Assembly: GCF_000934845.1 (NCBI RefSeq)
Contig: NZ_JXIQ01000095.1
Coordinates: 1 to 64,000 of the forward strand
Reading direction: 5' to 3'
DNA: 64,000 nt
From: Mesobacillus subterraneus
Lineage (GTDB): Bacteria; Bacillota; Bacilli; Bacillales; Cytobacillaceae
This document shows positions 8,205 through 18,068 of the stretch, piece by piece (the stretch's first letter is position 1; every line of letters begins with the position of its first letter). A program made the position numbers and the translations under genes. The notes under the pieces are model-generated. The model worked only from the letters and a program-made list of their open reading frames with translations. It ran no database searches and had not been told where the DNA came from.

Positions 8205-8266
8205 TAGCCCATTTTTTTTAAAAAATTATGTTTTAATAATCTAGTCAATTAGAAGGGAGGCCTAGT

Positions 8267-9388
8267 ATGAGTCAGATTGATCTGATCAATATCGCTAAAT
8301 CATATGATAAACAAAAGGACGTGCTCAACGGAATTGATTTGTCCATAGAAGAGGGAGAGTTTTTTGTACTCGTTGGACCTTCCGGTTCCGGAAAAAGTAC
8401 GTTGCTTAGAATGATAGCAGGACTGGAGGAAATTTCCGGCGGGGTTTTGAAAATAAATGGTCAAACGGTGAACCATCTCCCACCAAAGGACCGGAATTTA
8501 TCAATGGTTTTTCAAAATTATGCCTTATATCCACATTTATCAGTAAAAGAGAATATTCTATTTGGCTTAAAAGGCCGAAAAGTAGAGAAACAAGAACAGA
8601 TGCGAAGACTTCATGACGCGGTAGAAATGTTGGGGCTTCAAGATTTGCTGAAACGGAAACCGAGGGAACTTTCGGGAGGCCAACGACAGCGGGTCGCACT
8701 TGGACGTGCTGTTGTAAGTCATGCACCACTCTGTTTAATGGACGAACCTCTGTCCAATTTAGATGCAAAACTTCGCGCCAATATGCGGGTTGAAATTCGC
8801 CGGCTGCAAAAAAAGTTAGGGCTGACGATGGTTTATGTAACGCATGACCAGGTTGAAGCGATGACGATGGGAGACCGAATCATGGTCTTAAACGATGGAA
8901 AGATCCAGCAAATTGGAAAGCCTATTACGCTTTATAATGAGCCGGAAAACTTGTTCGTCGCCTCTTTTATCGGATCGCCAAAAATTAATTTAGGGAGTGC
9001 TGTTTTTTCAGAAAATGCGAAACACCTCATCATTGAAGACGAACTGCATATTCCAGTGGACCCAGCTGTTTTCCACCATATTCCGAAGGACCGGAAATTA
9101 ACAGTGGGCATTCGTGCAGAACATTTGGAGCCTTGCTTAGCGAAAAAAGAAAATATGTATAAGCTGGAAGCAGTGAATGTGGAGCAGTTAGGAAATGAAA
9201 CGCTGATTGCGTTTGAAGTAGGTTCAGAATTGTGGACGGCAAAATGGCCGGGGCAGTGGCAGATCGAATTCGGGCAGAAAGTACTTGTGCAAATGAAGCC
9301 GGAAAACTTGTTATTCTTTGATGCAGATTCAGGGGAATTGATCAAATCGGCAGAACTAGAAACAAGCCAAGGGGCTGTAACCGTATGA
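8267..9388 (+). CDS. ugpC: Ugp-type sugar/glycerophosphate ABC importer, ATPase
   Basis: A 373-residue MalK/UgpC-type ATPase on the cytoplasmic face. It has Walker [10 protein letters not shown] (residues 37-45), signature LSGGQRQR (135-142), Walker [15 protein letters not shown] and the [14 protein letters not shown] switch. A C-terminal regulatory TOBE region begins near 235. Start ATG 8267 follows a strong GGGAGG site. It heads an operon of ATPase, permease, permease and binding protein with ATGA-type overlaps, followed by two phosphodiesterases, which supports glycerol-3-phosphate or glycerophosphodiester uptake. It is the only CUT1-type ATPase in the window and could also serve the two ATPase-less importers further on. 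Confidence 0.85.
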   Translation: MSQIDLINIAKSYDKQKDVLNGIDLSIEEGEFFVLVGPSGSGKSTLLRMIAGLEEISGGVLKINGQTVNHLPPKDRNLSMVFQNYALYPHLSVKENILFGLKGRKVEKQEQMRRLHDAVEMLGLQDLLKRKPRELSGGQRQRVALGRAVVSHAPLCLMDEPLSNLDAKLRANMRVEIRRLQKKLGLTMVYVTHDQVEAMTMGDRIMVLNDGKIQQIGKPITLYNEPENLFVASFIGSPKINLGSAVFSENAKHLIIEDELHIPVDPAVFHHIPKDRKLTVGIRAEHLEPCLAKKENMYKLEAVNVEQLGNETLIAFEVGSELWTAKWPGQWQIEFGQKVLVQMKPENLLFFDADSGELIKSAELETSQGAVTV

Positions 9389-10332
9389 GTATGATCGCCC
9401 CCACTATCGGAACGAATGAAGAAGCATATCTCAGCCAAGTAGAACGAGTAAAACGGAAAAGCCGGCTGAAAAGTTTTTTCAAAGGCATGTTGTTCTTACT
9501 TCCTTCGATTATATTATTTAGTGTTTTCGTGTTCTATCCCATGTTTCAGACCATTTACTTAAGCTTCTTTCTGACCAATGCACAAGGGGCAACCACTGTT
9601 TTTGTTGGGTGGGAGAATTACAAAGCACTGTTTGTCGATCCGATTTTTTTAAAAAGTGTTAAAAACACCTTTTTATTTGTGTTTCTTACGGTTCCGCCAA
9701 CGGTTATCATTAGTTTTGCTTTAGCTGTGATTGCCAATGAAAAATTAAAAGGGATTGGCTTTTTCCGAACGATTTTTTCTTCGACGATGGGAGTATCAGT
9801 TGCGGCCGCTTCCGTATTTTGGCTGTATTTATTCCATCCGACGATGGGACTTTTGAATAAAATCCTTGAAGCATTTGGGGCAGGGGGGATTGAGTGGCTG
9901 ACGGATCCAAAGTGGGCGCTTCTCGCTGTGTCGATGACGACGATATGGATGAACATTGGCTTTACTTTTTTGATCTTGCTGGGCGGAATGCAATCGATCG
10001 ATTCGTCTCTCTATGAAAGTGCAGATATTGAAGGCTCCGGCTATTTTTACAAGCTTCGTAGAATTACGATCCCGATGCTTTCGCCAACCTTCTTCTTTGT
10101 GATTACCGTCTCGATCATCCATTCGTTTCAAACGTTTGGCCAGATTGATATTTTAACAAAAGGCGGTCCAGCCAATGAGACAAATTTAATCGTCTATTCG
10201 ATTTATCGGGAAGCTTTCGTGAACTATCAGTTTGGATCTGCCAGTGCGCAGGCCGTCGTGTTATTCATCCTGATTTTACTGATGACTGCCCTTCAATTTA
10301 AGTTGGGCGAAAGGAAGGTGCATTATCAGTGA
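9385..10332 (+). CDS. ugpA: Ugp-type ABC permease, first subunit
   Basis: A 315-residue CUT1-family inner-membrane permease. An N-terminal cytoplasmic arm (about 1-35) precedes six membrane segments. The EAA loop is near [21 protein letters not shown], the contact site for the ATPase. Its start codon overlaps the ugpC stop, and it overlaps the next permease. The permease type is clear; the G3P assignment rests on the binding protein and the phosphodiesterases downstream. Confidence 0.8.
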   Translation: MSMIAPTIGTNEEAYLSQVERVKRKSRLKSFFKGMLFLLPSIILFSVFVFYPMFQTIYLSFFLTNAQGATTVFVGWENYKALFVDPIFLKSVKNTFLFVFLTVPPTVIISFALAVIANEKLKGIGFFRTIFSSTMGVSVAAASVFWLYLFHPTMGLLNKILEAFGAGGIEWLTDPKWALLAVSMTTIWMNIGFTFLILLGGMQSIDSSLYESADIEGSGYFYKLRRITIPMLSPTFFFVITVSIIHSFQTFGQIDILTKGGPANETNLIVYSIYREAFVNYQFGSASAQAVVLFILILLMTALQFKLGERKVHYQ

Positions 10333-11144
10333 TGCTCTCAACAGGAAAGAAACTGATTTTTTATGTACTGTTGATCATTTCGGCCCTCCTGCTTGCAGGT
10401 CCCGCGCTCATGGCAATCGTGATGAGTTTTATGACCAACCAGGATATTTTGACCGGAAGCCTTCCGACGACGTTTACGTTTGATAATTATATAGCGGCGT
10501 TTGAGCGCTTGCCATTCCTTCACTTTCTTTTTAACAGCTTGATCGTATCGATGCTCATTACGCTTGGACAGCTTACTTTATCAGCATTGGCGGCCTATGC
10601 GTTTGTGTTTTTGGAATTTAAAGGAAGGGATTTCCTCTTCTTTCTTTTTATCGCGACGATGATGGTTCCTTTTGAAGCGTCGGTTATTCCAAACTTTCAC
10701 ACGATCCGAAATTTAGGCTGGATTGATTCTTATGCAGGATTGACTGTTCCGTTTTTCGCGACAACTTTTGGAACCTTCTTATTGCGGCAAAATTTCAAAC
10801 AAATCCCAAAAGAATTGCGTGAAGCAAGCCTGATTGCTGGAATGGGCGATTTTCGCTTCTTTTTATCAGTCGTCTTGCCAGTTTCCAGAACAAGTTTGGT
10901 AACACTTGGAATTTATGGCTTTTTAACTTCCTGGAATATGTATTTATGGCCGCTTTTAGCATCGACGAATGAAACGGTTCGTACGATTCAAATCGGTTTG
11001 AAGCAATTGCAAACCCAGGAACAATTGAACCAATGGGGTGTGATGATGGCGGGTGCCGTCATCGTCATTATCCCGACCTTACTGCTGCTGTTCCTTGGTC
11101 AAAAGAAGTTGCAAAAAGGATTAACGGAAGGTGCAGTCAAATAA
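10329..11144 (+). CDS. ugpE: Ugp-type ABC permease, second subunit
   Basis: A 271-residue CUT1-family permease with six membrane segments and the EAA loop REASLIAGMGDFRFFLSVVLP near residues 155-175. The frame opens at GTG 10329 with an ATG one codon later at 10332; AAGGAAGG at 10311-10318 fits either. It partners the permease upstream, with which it overlaps. Confidence 0.8.
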   Translation: MMLSTGKKLIFYVLLIISALLLAGPALMAIVMSFMTNQDILTGSLPTTFTFDNYIAAFERLPFLHFLFNSLIVSMLITLGQLTLSALAAYAFVFLEFKGRDFLFFLFIATMMVPFEASVIPNFHTIRNLGWIDSYAGLTVPFFATTFGTFLLRQNFKQIPKELREASLIAGMGDFRFFLSVVLPVSRTSLVTLGIYGFLTSWNMYLWPLLASTNETVRTIQIGLKQLQTQEQLNQWGVMMAGAVIVIIPTLLLLFLGQKKLQKGLTEGAVK

Positions 11145-11182
11145 CGGTTTTCCACATTCAACCATAAAAGGAGAAGAAAAAA

Positions 11183-12520
11183 ATGAAGAAAATGATGTTG
11201 CTTGTTACAATAGGGATTCTTTTGCTGCTATCGGCCTGTTCCAGCGGGAGTAACACATCCCAAGCCAGTACTAAAGACACAACAGGTGAAAAACAAGTTG
11301 TCACCTTTTGGCATTCGATGAGTGGTGCGGGTCAGGAGACGTTAGACAGCATCGTCGATGACTTCAATAATTCTCAAGATAAAATTCAGGTAAAGGCTGA
11401 ATTCCAGGGAACTTATGATGAAGCGCTGACGAAATTCAATGCGGTTGCGGGTACCGATAGCTCGCCAACGATGATGCAAACTTTTGAAATCGGAACAAAG
11501 TCAATGATTAACAGTGGAAACATTCTTCCGATTCAGCAATTTGTGGACAAAGATCAATATGACATGAGCAGCTTGGAAGAAAATATCACCAAATACTATT
11601 CGTTGGATGGAAAGTTTTATTCCATGCCATTTAACTCTTCTACGCCAGTTATGTACTATAACAAAGATGCCTTTAAAGCAGCTGGCCTGAACGCGGATCA
11701 AGCACCTGCGACGTATGAAGAAGTGGAAAAAGCAGCAAAAGCGATCACAGAGTCAAATCCAAAAATGAAAGGTTTTGCACTACAGGCTTACGGTTGGTTA
11801 TGGGAACAGCTTCTTGCAAACCAAGGTGCCTTATTGTTAAACAAGGATAATGGCCGTACTGGTACGCCAACCAGCATTGGCTGGAGTGAAGAAGAAGGAA
11901 AGTCGATTTTTAACTGGGTAAAAAATATGGTGGATGATGGTACTTTCGCAAATTATGGTACAAATGGCGATAACATGGTCGCAGGTTTCTTGGCAGGGGA
12001 TGTTTCCATGTTCCTTCAATCTTCAGCTAGCGCCAGAGACATCATCGATAATGCTCCATTCGAAGTTGGAATTGCTTTCCTTCCGCATCCTGAGAACAAA
12101 GAGCGCCAAGGTGTTGTTATCGGTGGTGCAAGCTTATGGATGATGGAAGGCAAACCAGAAGCAGAATCTCAGGCTGCTTGGGAATTCATGAAATACCTTC
12201 AAAAACCTGAAGTTCAAGCGAAATGGCATGTCGGAACAGGTTATTTTGCGATCAACCCTGCTGCCTATGAAGAAAAACTCGTCAAAGATGCTTGGGCAGA
12301 GAAACCGCAATTAAAAGTAACAGTAGATCAATTGCAATCAACAAAGCCATCCTATGCCACTCAAGGTGCATTAATGGACATGCTTCCTGAAGGCCGTAAA
12401 ATTATTGAGTCAGCACTTGAAACGGTATATAATGGTGAAAACGTAGATAGCACCTATAAAACAACTGTACAGCAGTTTAACGATGCTATCCAACAGGCGA
12501 ACAAAGCAAGGGGAAACTAA
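11183..12520 (+). CDS. ugpB: Ugp-type substrate-binding lipoprotein
   Basis: A 445-residue extracellular binding protein anchored as a lipoprotein. A signal sequence ends in the lipobox LSAC (cysteine near residue 19), followed by a Ser/Thr-rich linker. The mature start VVTFWHSMSGAGQE matches the UgpB subgroup, where the W-H-S-M stretch contributes to the ligand site. It lies 38 nt after the second permease and has a ribosome site AAAAGGAGAAG. A hairpin follows it, so the downstream phosphodiesterase genes may be read at a lower level. Glycerol 3-phosphate and glycerophosphodiesters are the likely ligands. Confidence 0.85.
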   Translation: MKKMMLLVTIGILLLLSACSSGSNTSQASTKDTTGEKQVVTFWHSMSGAGQETLDSIVDDFNNSQDKIQVKAEFQGTYDEALTKFNAVAGTDSSPTMMQTFEIGTKSMINSGNILPIQQFVDKDQYDMSSLEENITKYYSLDGKFYSMPFNSSTPVMYYNKDAFKAAGLNADQAPATYEEVEKAAKAITESNPKMKGFALQAYGWLWEQLLANQGALLLNKDNGRTGTPTSIGWSEEEGKSIFNWVKNMVDDGTFANYGTNGDNMVAGFLAGDVSMFLQSSASARDIIDNAPFEVGIAFLPHPENKERQGVVIGGASLWMMEGKPEAESQAAWEFMKYLQKPEVQAKWHVGTGYFAINPAAYEEKLVKDAWAEKPQLKVTVDQLQSTKPSYATQGALMDMLPEGRKIIESALETVYNGENVDSTYKTTVQQFNDAIQQANKARGN

Positions 12521-12531
12521 CCGATCATTGG

Positions 12532-12573
12532 AAAAAGGAAAAGGTGTGGGCTGCCATGCTTTTTCCTTTTTAT
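12532..12573 (+). terminator. Hairpin after the binding-protein gene
   Basis: AAAAAGGAAAA (12532-12542) pairs with TTTTCCTTTTT (12561-12571), which itself supplies the T-run. The phosphodiesterase gene begins only 25 nt later, so this may be a partial terminator within the operon. Confidence 0.55.
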
Positions 12574-12595
12574 CATAAAAAGAAAAGGTGATCAC

Positions 12596-13348
12596 ATGAC
12601 GAAGATTTATGGCCATCGCGGAGCAAAAGGTAGCTACCCTGAAAATACCTTGCTTAGTTTTAAAAAAGCAATCGACCAAGGTGTGGAAGGAATCGAATTA
12701 GATGTCCACTTGACACTAGATGGAGAAGTGGTCGTCATTCATGATGAAACACTAGACCGGACGACAAATGGAACAGGCTGGATTAAAGATCATACATTAT
12801 CCGAAATAAAACAAGTTAGTGCGGGAAGTCGGTTTGTTCTATTACCAGACTACGAGGAAGCGTGGGATTCGGAAACGGTGCCTACTTTGCAGGAAGTACT
12901 GGAGTTAATGGCCCCCTATCCTACGGAGCTAAATATTGAGTTAAAAACGTATGCGGTGGTTTATGAGGGCATAGAAGAAAAAGTGCATTCGATCGTGAAA
13001 AAGTATGGCAACAATCGAAAAGTTGTGTATTCTTCCTTCCATTTGCCGTCGTTAATGCGAATGAAAAAAGTAGCTCCCGACGCGAATATTGCCTGGTTAG
13101 TCAATAATAAAATTTCTTTTCCAATCGATCATATGAACATGCTGGACCTTGAGGCTTTGCATGTTCATAAAAAAATGGTATTGCCCCCTCCTGAGGAGTA
13201 TCAAATCGGTGCAAGGGAATTATATGATAAAATACGCGTTTGGACGGTAAACGATCCAGCGGAAATTGGCCAACTGTTAGACGTACAAGTCCAAGCGATT
13301 ATTACCGATTTTCCCGAAAGAGCGATTGCGATAAGAAATAAGCGTTAA
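12596..13348 (+). CDS. Cytoplasmic glycerophosphodiester phosphodiesterase
   Basis: A 250-residue GDPD-family enzyme that hydrolyses glycerophosphodiesters to glycerol 3-phosphate and an alcohol. The family motifs are present: GHRGAKGSYPENT at the start (H7, R8), ELDVHLTLDGEVVVIHDETLDRTT, and ELKTY later. There is no signal peptide, so it acts on diesters imported by the Ugp system upstream, as UgpQ does in Escherichia coli. Start ATG 12596 follows AAAAGGTGATC. Confidence 0.85.
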   Translation: MTKIYGHRGAKGSYPENTLLSFKKAIDQGVEGIELDVHLTLDGEVVVIHDETLDRTTNGTGWIKDHTLSEIKQVSAGSRFVLLPDYEEAWDSETVPTLQEVLELMAPYPTELNIELKTYAVVYEGIEEKVHSIVKKYGNNRKVVYSSFHLPSLMRMKKVAPDANIAWLVNNKISFPIDHMNMLDLEALHVHKKMVLPPPEEYQIGARELYDKIRVWTVNDPAEIGQLLDVQVQAIITDFPERAIAIRNKR

Positions 13349-13376
13349 CACTTAACAAACACGAAGGATGTTTATC

Positions 13377-14294
13377 ATGAAGAACCGAATGCTAGCTGGT
13401 CTTGCTTGTCTTGTTTTTTTGATACCGATAGCGGTTCCCTGGGCGATTCATGCATTGGCGTCAAGGCAAAACAATGTTAACCAAGCCCCGATTATTGCAA
13501 CTGTTTCGGTAATTGCCCATCGCGGTGCGTCCGCGTATGGGCCGGAACATACATTGCCAGCCTATAAACAGGCCATTCAAATGAAAGCAGATTATGTAGA
13601 GATCGACTTGCAAATGACAAAGGACGGCCAATTAATCGCGATGCACGATGAAACACTCGCTAGAACTACGAACGTTAAACAAATATATCCACATCGCGCT
13701 CCATGGCGAGTAAAAGATTTTACTTTAAAAGAAATCCAGCGTTTAGATGCTGGCGCTTGGTTCAATCAGGCAAACCCGAAGCTAGCTCAAAAAGACTACC
13801 TAGGTCAGCCAGTACCAACATTAGACGAAGCGATTAAATTTGTAAAGCAGCAGGCTGACGGGAAAGTAAGCCTTTATATAGAAACAAAAGCTCCAAATAT
13901 CTATCCTGGAATGGAAGAAAAATTGATCAACATTTTAAAAAGCAACGAAATCCTCGACGATCCCAACCTCATTATCGAATCATTCAGTGAGGACAGCCTG
14001 CGTAAGCTAAAATCAATCGTACCACAAGTCAAGCTTATTCAACTCTACACAGCAAAAATGCTAAAAGGCAAAGATCCATCCCAAGAATTCAAGCGAATCT
14101 CCGATTATGCCTATGGAATCGGACCAAGCAAAGAGCTGGTAACACCCCAATTCATCCAAAATGCCCATCAGAACAAGCTCGTCGTTCACCCATGGACCAT
14201 CAATACCCAAAAAGAAATGACAACCCTCCTCTCCCAAGGAGTCGACGGCCAATTCACAAACACTCCAGATAAGTTAGTTGGATTAATTAAGTGA
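13377..14294 (+). CDS. Exported glycerophosphodiester phosphodiesterase
   Basis: A 305-residue GDPD enzyme with an N-terminal hydrophobic segment (about residues 5-28), so it acts outside the membrane either secreted or tethered. Motifs are HRGASAYGPEHT, EIDLQMTKDGQLIAMHDETLARTT and IETKAP. ATG 13377 is chosen because AAGGATG lies about 6 nt before it; the in-frame ATG at 13368 overlaps that site. Together with the cytoplasmic paralogue and the Ugp importer it makes an extracellular-plus-intracellular route from phospholipid head groups or teichoic acid to glycerol 3-phosphate. A repeat begins at its stop codon. Confidence 0.85.
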   Translation: MKNRMLAGLACLVFLIPIAVPWAIHALASRQNNVNQAPIIATVSVIAHRGASAYGPEHTLPAYKQAIQMKADYVEIDLQMTKDGQLIAMHDETLARTTNVKQIYPHRAPWRVKDFTLKEIQRLDAGAWFNQANPKLAQKDYLGQPVPTLDEAIKFVKQQADGKVSLYIETKAPNIYPGMEEKLINILKSNEILDDPNLIIESFSEDSLRKLKSIVPQVKLIQLYTAKMLKGKDPSQEFKRISDYAYGIGPSKELVTPQFIQNAHQNKLVVHPWTINTQKEMTTLLSQGVDGQFTNTPDKLVGLIK

Positions 14295-14378
14295 AGTTCG
14301 GACAGGTTTAGCAGGAAAAGAGGAAAAGTAGTCCGAACTGGGGCGAAGTTCGGACAGGTTTCGGAGGAAAAGAGGAAA
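14293..14378 (+). repeat. Pair of 34-bp direct repeats
   Basis: Two copies (14293-14326 and 14345-14378) begin GAAGTTCGGACAGGTTT and end GGAAAAGAGGAAA, with two mismatches and a 52-bp period. Between them AGTCCGAACT is the inverse of AGTTCGGAC, so hairpins can form. The first copy overlaps the stop codon of the phosphodiesterase gene. Confidence 0.75.
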
Positions 14379-14531
14379 TGCCAGCAATTTGAATTTTTCA
14401 CCATCTATATATTAGAACAAAGAGTAATCTTTTGACACCAGCCTCTTCTCATGCTAGTATTTTTATTAAATTTAAAAAATTTTTAATATTTGTTTACAGT
14501 TTTCTGTTTTTTTATCGAGAACTGTATCTCT

Positions 14532-14700
14532 GTTTGCTTCAGGTGCTGAGCAGCTTTGCTGTTTAGTTAAAAGGGAAGACCGGTGACAAGCCGGCGCGGT
14601 CCCGCCACTGTATTGGGGAGCGACTTATCGTTAAGCCACTGTTTCGCTAGAAATGGGAAGGGATAAGGAGCGGTGAACCAGAGCCAGGAGACCTGCCTGT
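14532..14700 (+). promoter_or_regulatory. Cobalamin riboswitch
   Basis: The conserved parts of the adenosylcobalamin aptamer are present in order: AGGTGC near 14541, GGGAAGACCGGTGACAAGCC, GCGGTCCCGCCACTGT, and the B12 box AGCCAGGAGACCTGCC at 14682-14697. It precedes a terminator and metE, so bound cobalamin should switch off the B12-independent methionine synthase. Confidence 0.93.
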
Positions 14701-14792
14701 TGTACGCACTTTACTCTACGGGTGTATAGAGCAAGTGAAATACGCAGAGTTGAGAGGAATTCTCTCTCAGCTTTAATTAACGATGCGCATTG

Positions 14793-14826
14793 ATCTCTCT
14801 TTTCCCCAAAAAAGAGGGATTTTTTT
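14793..14826 (+). terminator. Riboswitch expression-platform terminator
   Basis: An 11-bp stem (ATCTCTCTTTT with AAAAGAGGGAT, one G-T pair) and seven Ts stand between the aptamer and metE. GAGAG at 14752-14756 could pair with the left arm as an antiterminator when cobalamin is absent. Confidence 0.85.
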
Positions 14827-14871
14827 CGTTGTTTCACCTATTTTTTAAAACAAAACGAGGAGTGTTTCACA

Positions 14872-17199
14872 TTGAAAAACGTAATTAGTACAAATTTAGG
14901 TTACCCGCGGATCGGGGAGCATCGTGAATGGAAAAAGGCGCTTGAACACTTTTGGTCGGGCAAGATGGAAAAAGAAACTTTTTTGCTGCAAATGCAAGAG
15001 TTTCGTTTGGATCATCTTAAAAAGCAGTTGGATCAAGGGATTGATCTAATTCCTGTTGGCGACTTTAGCATGTATGATCATGTGCTCGATACCGCAATGA
15101 TGTTTGGCCTTGTACCAGAACGGTTTGAATACAAAGGAGGCAAAGTGCCACTCGAAACCTATTTTGACATTGCCCGAGGAAATCGTTCTGCAGTTGCATC
15201 AGAAATGACCAAATGGTTTAACACCAATTACCATTATATCGTCCCTGAGTTAAATCAACGAAATCCAGCATTTGTGGAAAATCGTCCGCTTCATTTTTAT
15301 CAAGAAGCAAAACAAAAACTCGGGATCAATGGGAAACCCGTTATTCTCGGTCCGGTGACGTTCGTAAAACTGGCCAAAGGGTACGATCAACAAGAATTAA
15401 AGGATATGGTGGAGCTTTTTACCCCTCTGTATGCCCAGATGCTAGGTGAATTAGAAGCGGCTGGAGTGGAGTGGGTTCAAATCGATGAACCGATATTGTG
15501 CACTACCCTATCTGCCGAAGAAATTCATTTGTTGAAAGAAACATACGAGACACTAACCAAAGCGGCTCCAAAAATAAAAATGATTTTACAGACGTATTTT
15601 GACCATCTTGATTATTTTGAAGAAATTACAAGTCTTCCTGTGCACGGAATTGGCTTAGATTTTGTCCATGATGATGGGCAAAACTTGAAAGCATTAAATA
15701 CGTTCGGCTTCCCTCAGGACAAAATGCTTGCGGCAGGTGTGATTGATGGGAGAAATGTGTGGCGAGCAAATATAGAAGAACGAATCACCCTTATTGAAAA
15801 AATTGCTGCAGCAGCAAAGTGTGAACAGTTGATGATTCAGCCAGCTTCAAGCCTCTTGCATGTACCAATAACTGTGAATAATGAAACTGAATTAACGCCC
15901 ACTCTCAAAAATGCCCTTTCGTTTGCAGATGAAAAACTGCAGGAAGTTGCTCTTCTTTCAAAAGGAGTAAAAGAGGGAAAAGCAGCAATTGAGAAAGATA
16001 TCAAAGCCAGTAAAGCTGCAATTGAGACGTTGAATGGTTCTCCTGAACGAAACAATACAAAAGTCCAGCTTGCTACTGCTAATCTAGAAGCAATGAATGC
16101 CGAGCGCCAAGCTCCTTTTGAAAGCCGCAGCAAACTGCAGGAGTCCGCTTTTCAGTTGCCCATTTTGCCGACAACCACCATTGGCAGCTTCCCGCAGACA
16201 CAGGAAATCAGAAAGCAACGGTTAAAATGGCGTAAAAAAGAGCTGACCACGGAACAATATGAAGATTTTATCAAAGCTGAAATCAAAAAGTGGATTGAAA
16301 TTCAAGAAAAGTTAGGACTGGATGTTTTTGTCCATGGAGAATTTGAACGTACCGATATGGTCGAATATTTTGGCGAGAAATTAGGCGGCTTTCAATTTAC
16401 GAAATTTGGCTGGGTGCAGTCATATGGTTCCAGATGTGTCAAACCACCGCTCATTTTTGGAGATGTAGCATTTTTGGCTCCGATGACGCTGAAAGAGTCC
16501 GTTTATGCCCAATCGTTAACTTCGAAGCCTGTAAAAGGCATGTTGACAGGTCCGATCACCATCCTGAACTGGTCCTTTGTACGCGATGATCTTTCCCGGT
16601 TTACCGTTGCTAACCAGATCGCGCTTGCATTAAGAGAAGAAATTAACATTCTCGAAAAGAATGGAATCCAGATGATTCAAGTAGACGAACCGGCGCTTCG
16701 CGAGGGCTTGCCATTAAAAAAAGAAAAATGGGACAACTACTTAAATGCAGCTGTTCACGCCTTTAAGCTGGCAGTCTCCACAGTAAAAAATGAAACCCAG
16801 ATCCACACTCATATGTGCTATTCCGATTTTGAGGAAATAATGGATGCCATCAACGCTTTAGATGCTGATGTAATTTCAATCGAAACGTCGCGAAGCCATG
16901 GAGAGCTTATCCAATCGTTCGAAGATACCACCTATGAAAAGGGAATTGGGCTCGGTGTTTATGATATTCATAGTAAACGAGTACCAACTATTGAGGAAAT
17001 GTCCACCAACATTTCACGCGCCCTGAAAGTCCTCGATCCAAAACGATTCTGGATCAATCCAGACTGCGGGCTGAAAACAAGAGGAACCGAAGAAACCATC
17101 GAAGCACTTAAAATCATGATCGAAGCAGCAAAGGAAACGAGAGAGACAGTTGGGTATCCCGTCAAAGAAACAAATGCTTTTGTGAATGCAAAAGAGTAA
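14872..17199 (+). CDS. metE: Cobalamin-independent methionine synthase
   Basis: A 775-residue enzyme that transfers the methyl group of methyltetrahydropteroyl-glutamate to homocysteine. The N-terminal half (about 1-385) and the C-terminal catalytic barrel (from PILPTTTIGSFPQT, about 425 on) are both complete. The zinc-binding residues appear as H-x-C in HTHMC and C in PDCGLKTRG. A lysine- and glutamate-rich helical linker joins the halves. The start is TTG 14872 with CGAGGAG 7 nt upstream. It is controlled by the cobalamin riboswitch and terminator before it, which implies that the genome also has a B12-dependent synthase. Confidence 0.95.
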   Translation: MKNVISTNLGYPRIGEHREWKKALEHFWSGKMEKETFLLQMQEFRLDHLKKQLDQGIDLIPVGDFSMYDHVLDTAMMFGLVPERFEYKGGKVPLETYFDIARGNRSAVASEMTKWFNTNYHYIVPELNQRNPAFVENRPLHFYQEAKQKLGINGKPVILGPVTFVKLAKGYDQQELKDMVELFTPLYAQMLGELEAAGVEWVQIDEPILCTTLSAEEIHLLKETYETLTKAAPKIKMILQTYFDHLDYFEEITSLPVHGIGLDFVHDDGQNLKALNTFGFPQDKMLAAGVIDGRNVWRANIEERITLIEKIAAAAKCEQLMIQPASSLLHVPITVNNETELTPTLKNALSFADEKLQEVALLSKGVKEGKAAIEKDIKASKAAIETLNGSPERNNTKVQLATANLEAMNAERQAPFESRSKLQESAFQLPILPTTTIGSFPQTQEIRKQRLKWRKKELTTEQYEDFIKAEIKKWIEIQEKLGLDVFVHGEFERTDMVEYFGEKLGGFQFTKFGWVQSYGSRCVKPPLIFGDVAFLAPMTLKESVYAQSLTSKPVKGMLTGPITILNWSFVRDDLSRFTVANQIALALREEINILEKNGIQMIQVDEPALREGLPLKKEKWDNYLNAAVHAFKLAVSTVKNETQIHTHMCYSDFEEIMDAINALDADVISIETSRSHGELIQSFEDTTYEKGIGLGVYDIHSKRVPTIEEMSTNISRALKVLDPKRFWINPDCGLKTRGTEETIEALKIMIEAAKETRETVGYPVKETNAFVNAKE

Positions 17200-17316
17200 T
17201 CAATTTACGAGGGTGATCCAACCACTCCATCTATGTTAACCTGTGAAAAAATGAGGAGAGCAGATGTATCCTGAATAATAAAAAGGAATACGTGGCATGG
17301 ATGTCTTATAAGCAAA

Positions 17317-17350
17317 AAAACCAACCGGGCAAACCGCCCGGTTGGTTTTT
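17317..17350. terminator. Bidirectional terminator between metE and lutC
   Basis: AAAACCAACCGGGC (17317-17330) and GCCCGGTTGGTTTT (17336-17349) make a perfect 14-bp stem, with A on the left and T on the right. It ends both convergent transcripts and overlaps the lutC stop codon. Confidence 0.9.
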
Positions 17351-18068
17351 AAAGATCGTCTATAACGATATAGGTTGCTTTGACTGGGCCGTGGACGCCG
17401 ACGACGAGGTTGAGTTCGATATCGGCTGAGTTGCTTGGGCCGGTGATGAAGTTGACGCATGAGGCGACTTGTTTGCCTGAGTGATGCAGTTCTCGCAGTT
17501 TGCGGGCTGCCTGGGTGATTCTCGGTACGATGGTGCTCTTTGGGACTAGCGCAATATAGGTTGCTGGCAGGAAGCTGACTGTCCGCCCTTTGTCTTTATC
17601 AGAAAAGAGGACGACAGTGCCGGATTCGGCAAGGGTCATTTCGCTGATGGTGATCCCGACATTTGCTTTTTCCGCTTGGCGGATGTTTTCTGCTCCTTTT
17701 GTGTGATCCCACTCGTATACTTCCAGCTTTTGTGAAGGCCATTCCTTTTTCATGAGTGGTTCGAGTCCCCATTTGGAAAAACGTTCGTCTTTCCAAGTGA
17801 CGATAGGACCGCCTCCGTAGTTTGCCACCACTTCATGAAGCGTTTCTGGAAGTTTTTTTGCATCAGTGATAACAAGGCTTGTATGGATTTTGAGGCATTG
17901 GGTTTTCAGGATGTCAACCAGTTCATCTGGAGTTGCGTCTTGTAAAACCTGGTCCTGGGGGCGGTGCTTCCACTCAGGATCGGTGACGCCGCTCGATAAA
18001 CGGCTTCTTCCAAGGGAACTGGCAATTTGGCTTAAAAATGTTTCCCTGTTATGGATGGTGCCTGTCAT
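17349..18068 (-). CDS. lutC: L-lactate utilisation protein LutC
   Basis: A 239-residue soluble LUD-domain protein, third subunit of the LutABC complex that oxidises L-lactate to pyruvate. The LUD core is visible as [20 protein letters not shown] and later [10 protein letters not shown]. Its start overlaps the lutB stop. The lactate role follows B. subtilis lutABC; gene order and the adjacent lutR and lctP support it. Confidence 0.9.
   Translation of the reverse strand: MTGTIHNRETFLSQIASSLGRSRLSSGVTDPEWKHRPQDQVLQDATPDELVDILKTQCLKIHTSLVITDAKKLPETLHEVVANYGGGPIVTWKDERFSKWGLEPLMKKEWPSQKLEVYEWDHTKGAENIRQAEKANVGITISEMTLAESGTVVLFSDKDKGRTVSFLPATYIALVPKSTIVPRITQAARKLRELHHSGKQVASCVNFITGPSNSADIELNLVVGVHGPVKATYIVIDDL

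Noticed and set aside
14631-14837. A minus-strand frame over the cobalamin riboswitch
   Set aside because: It is antisense to a structured RNA and lacks coding features.
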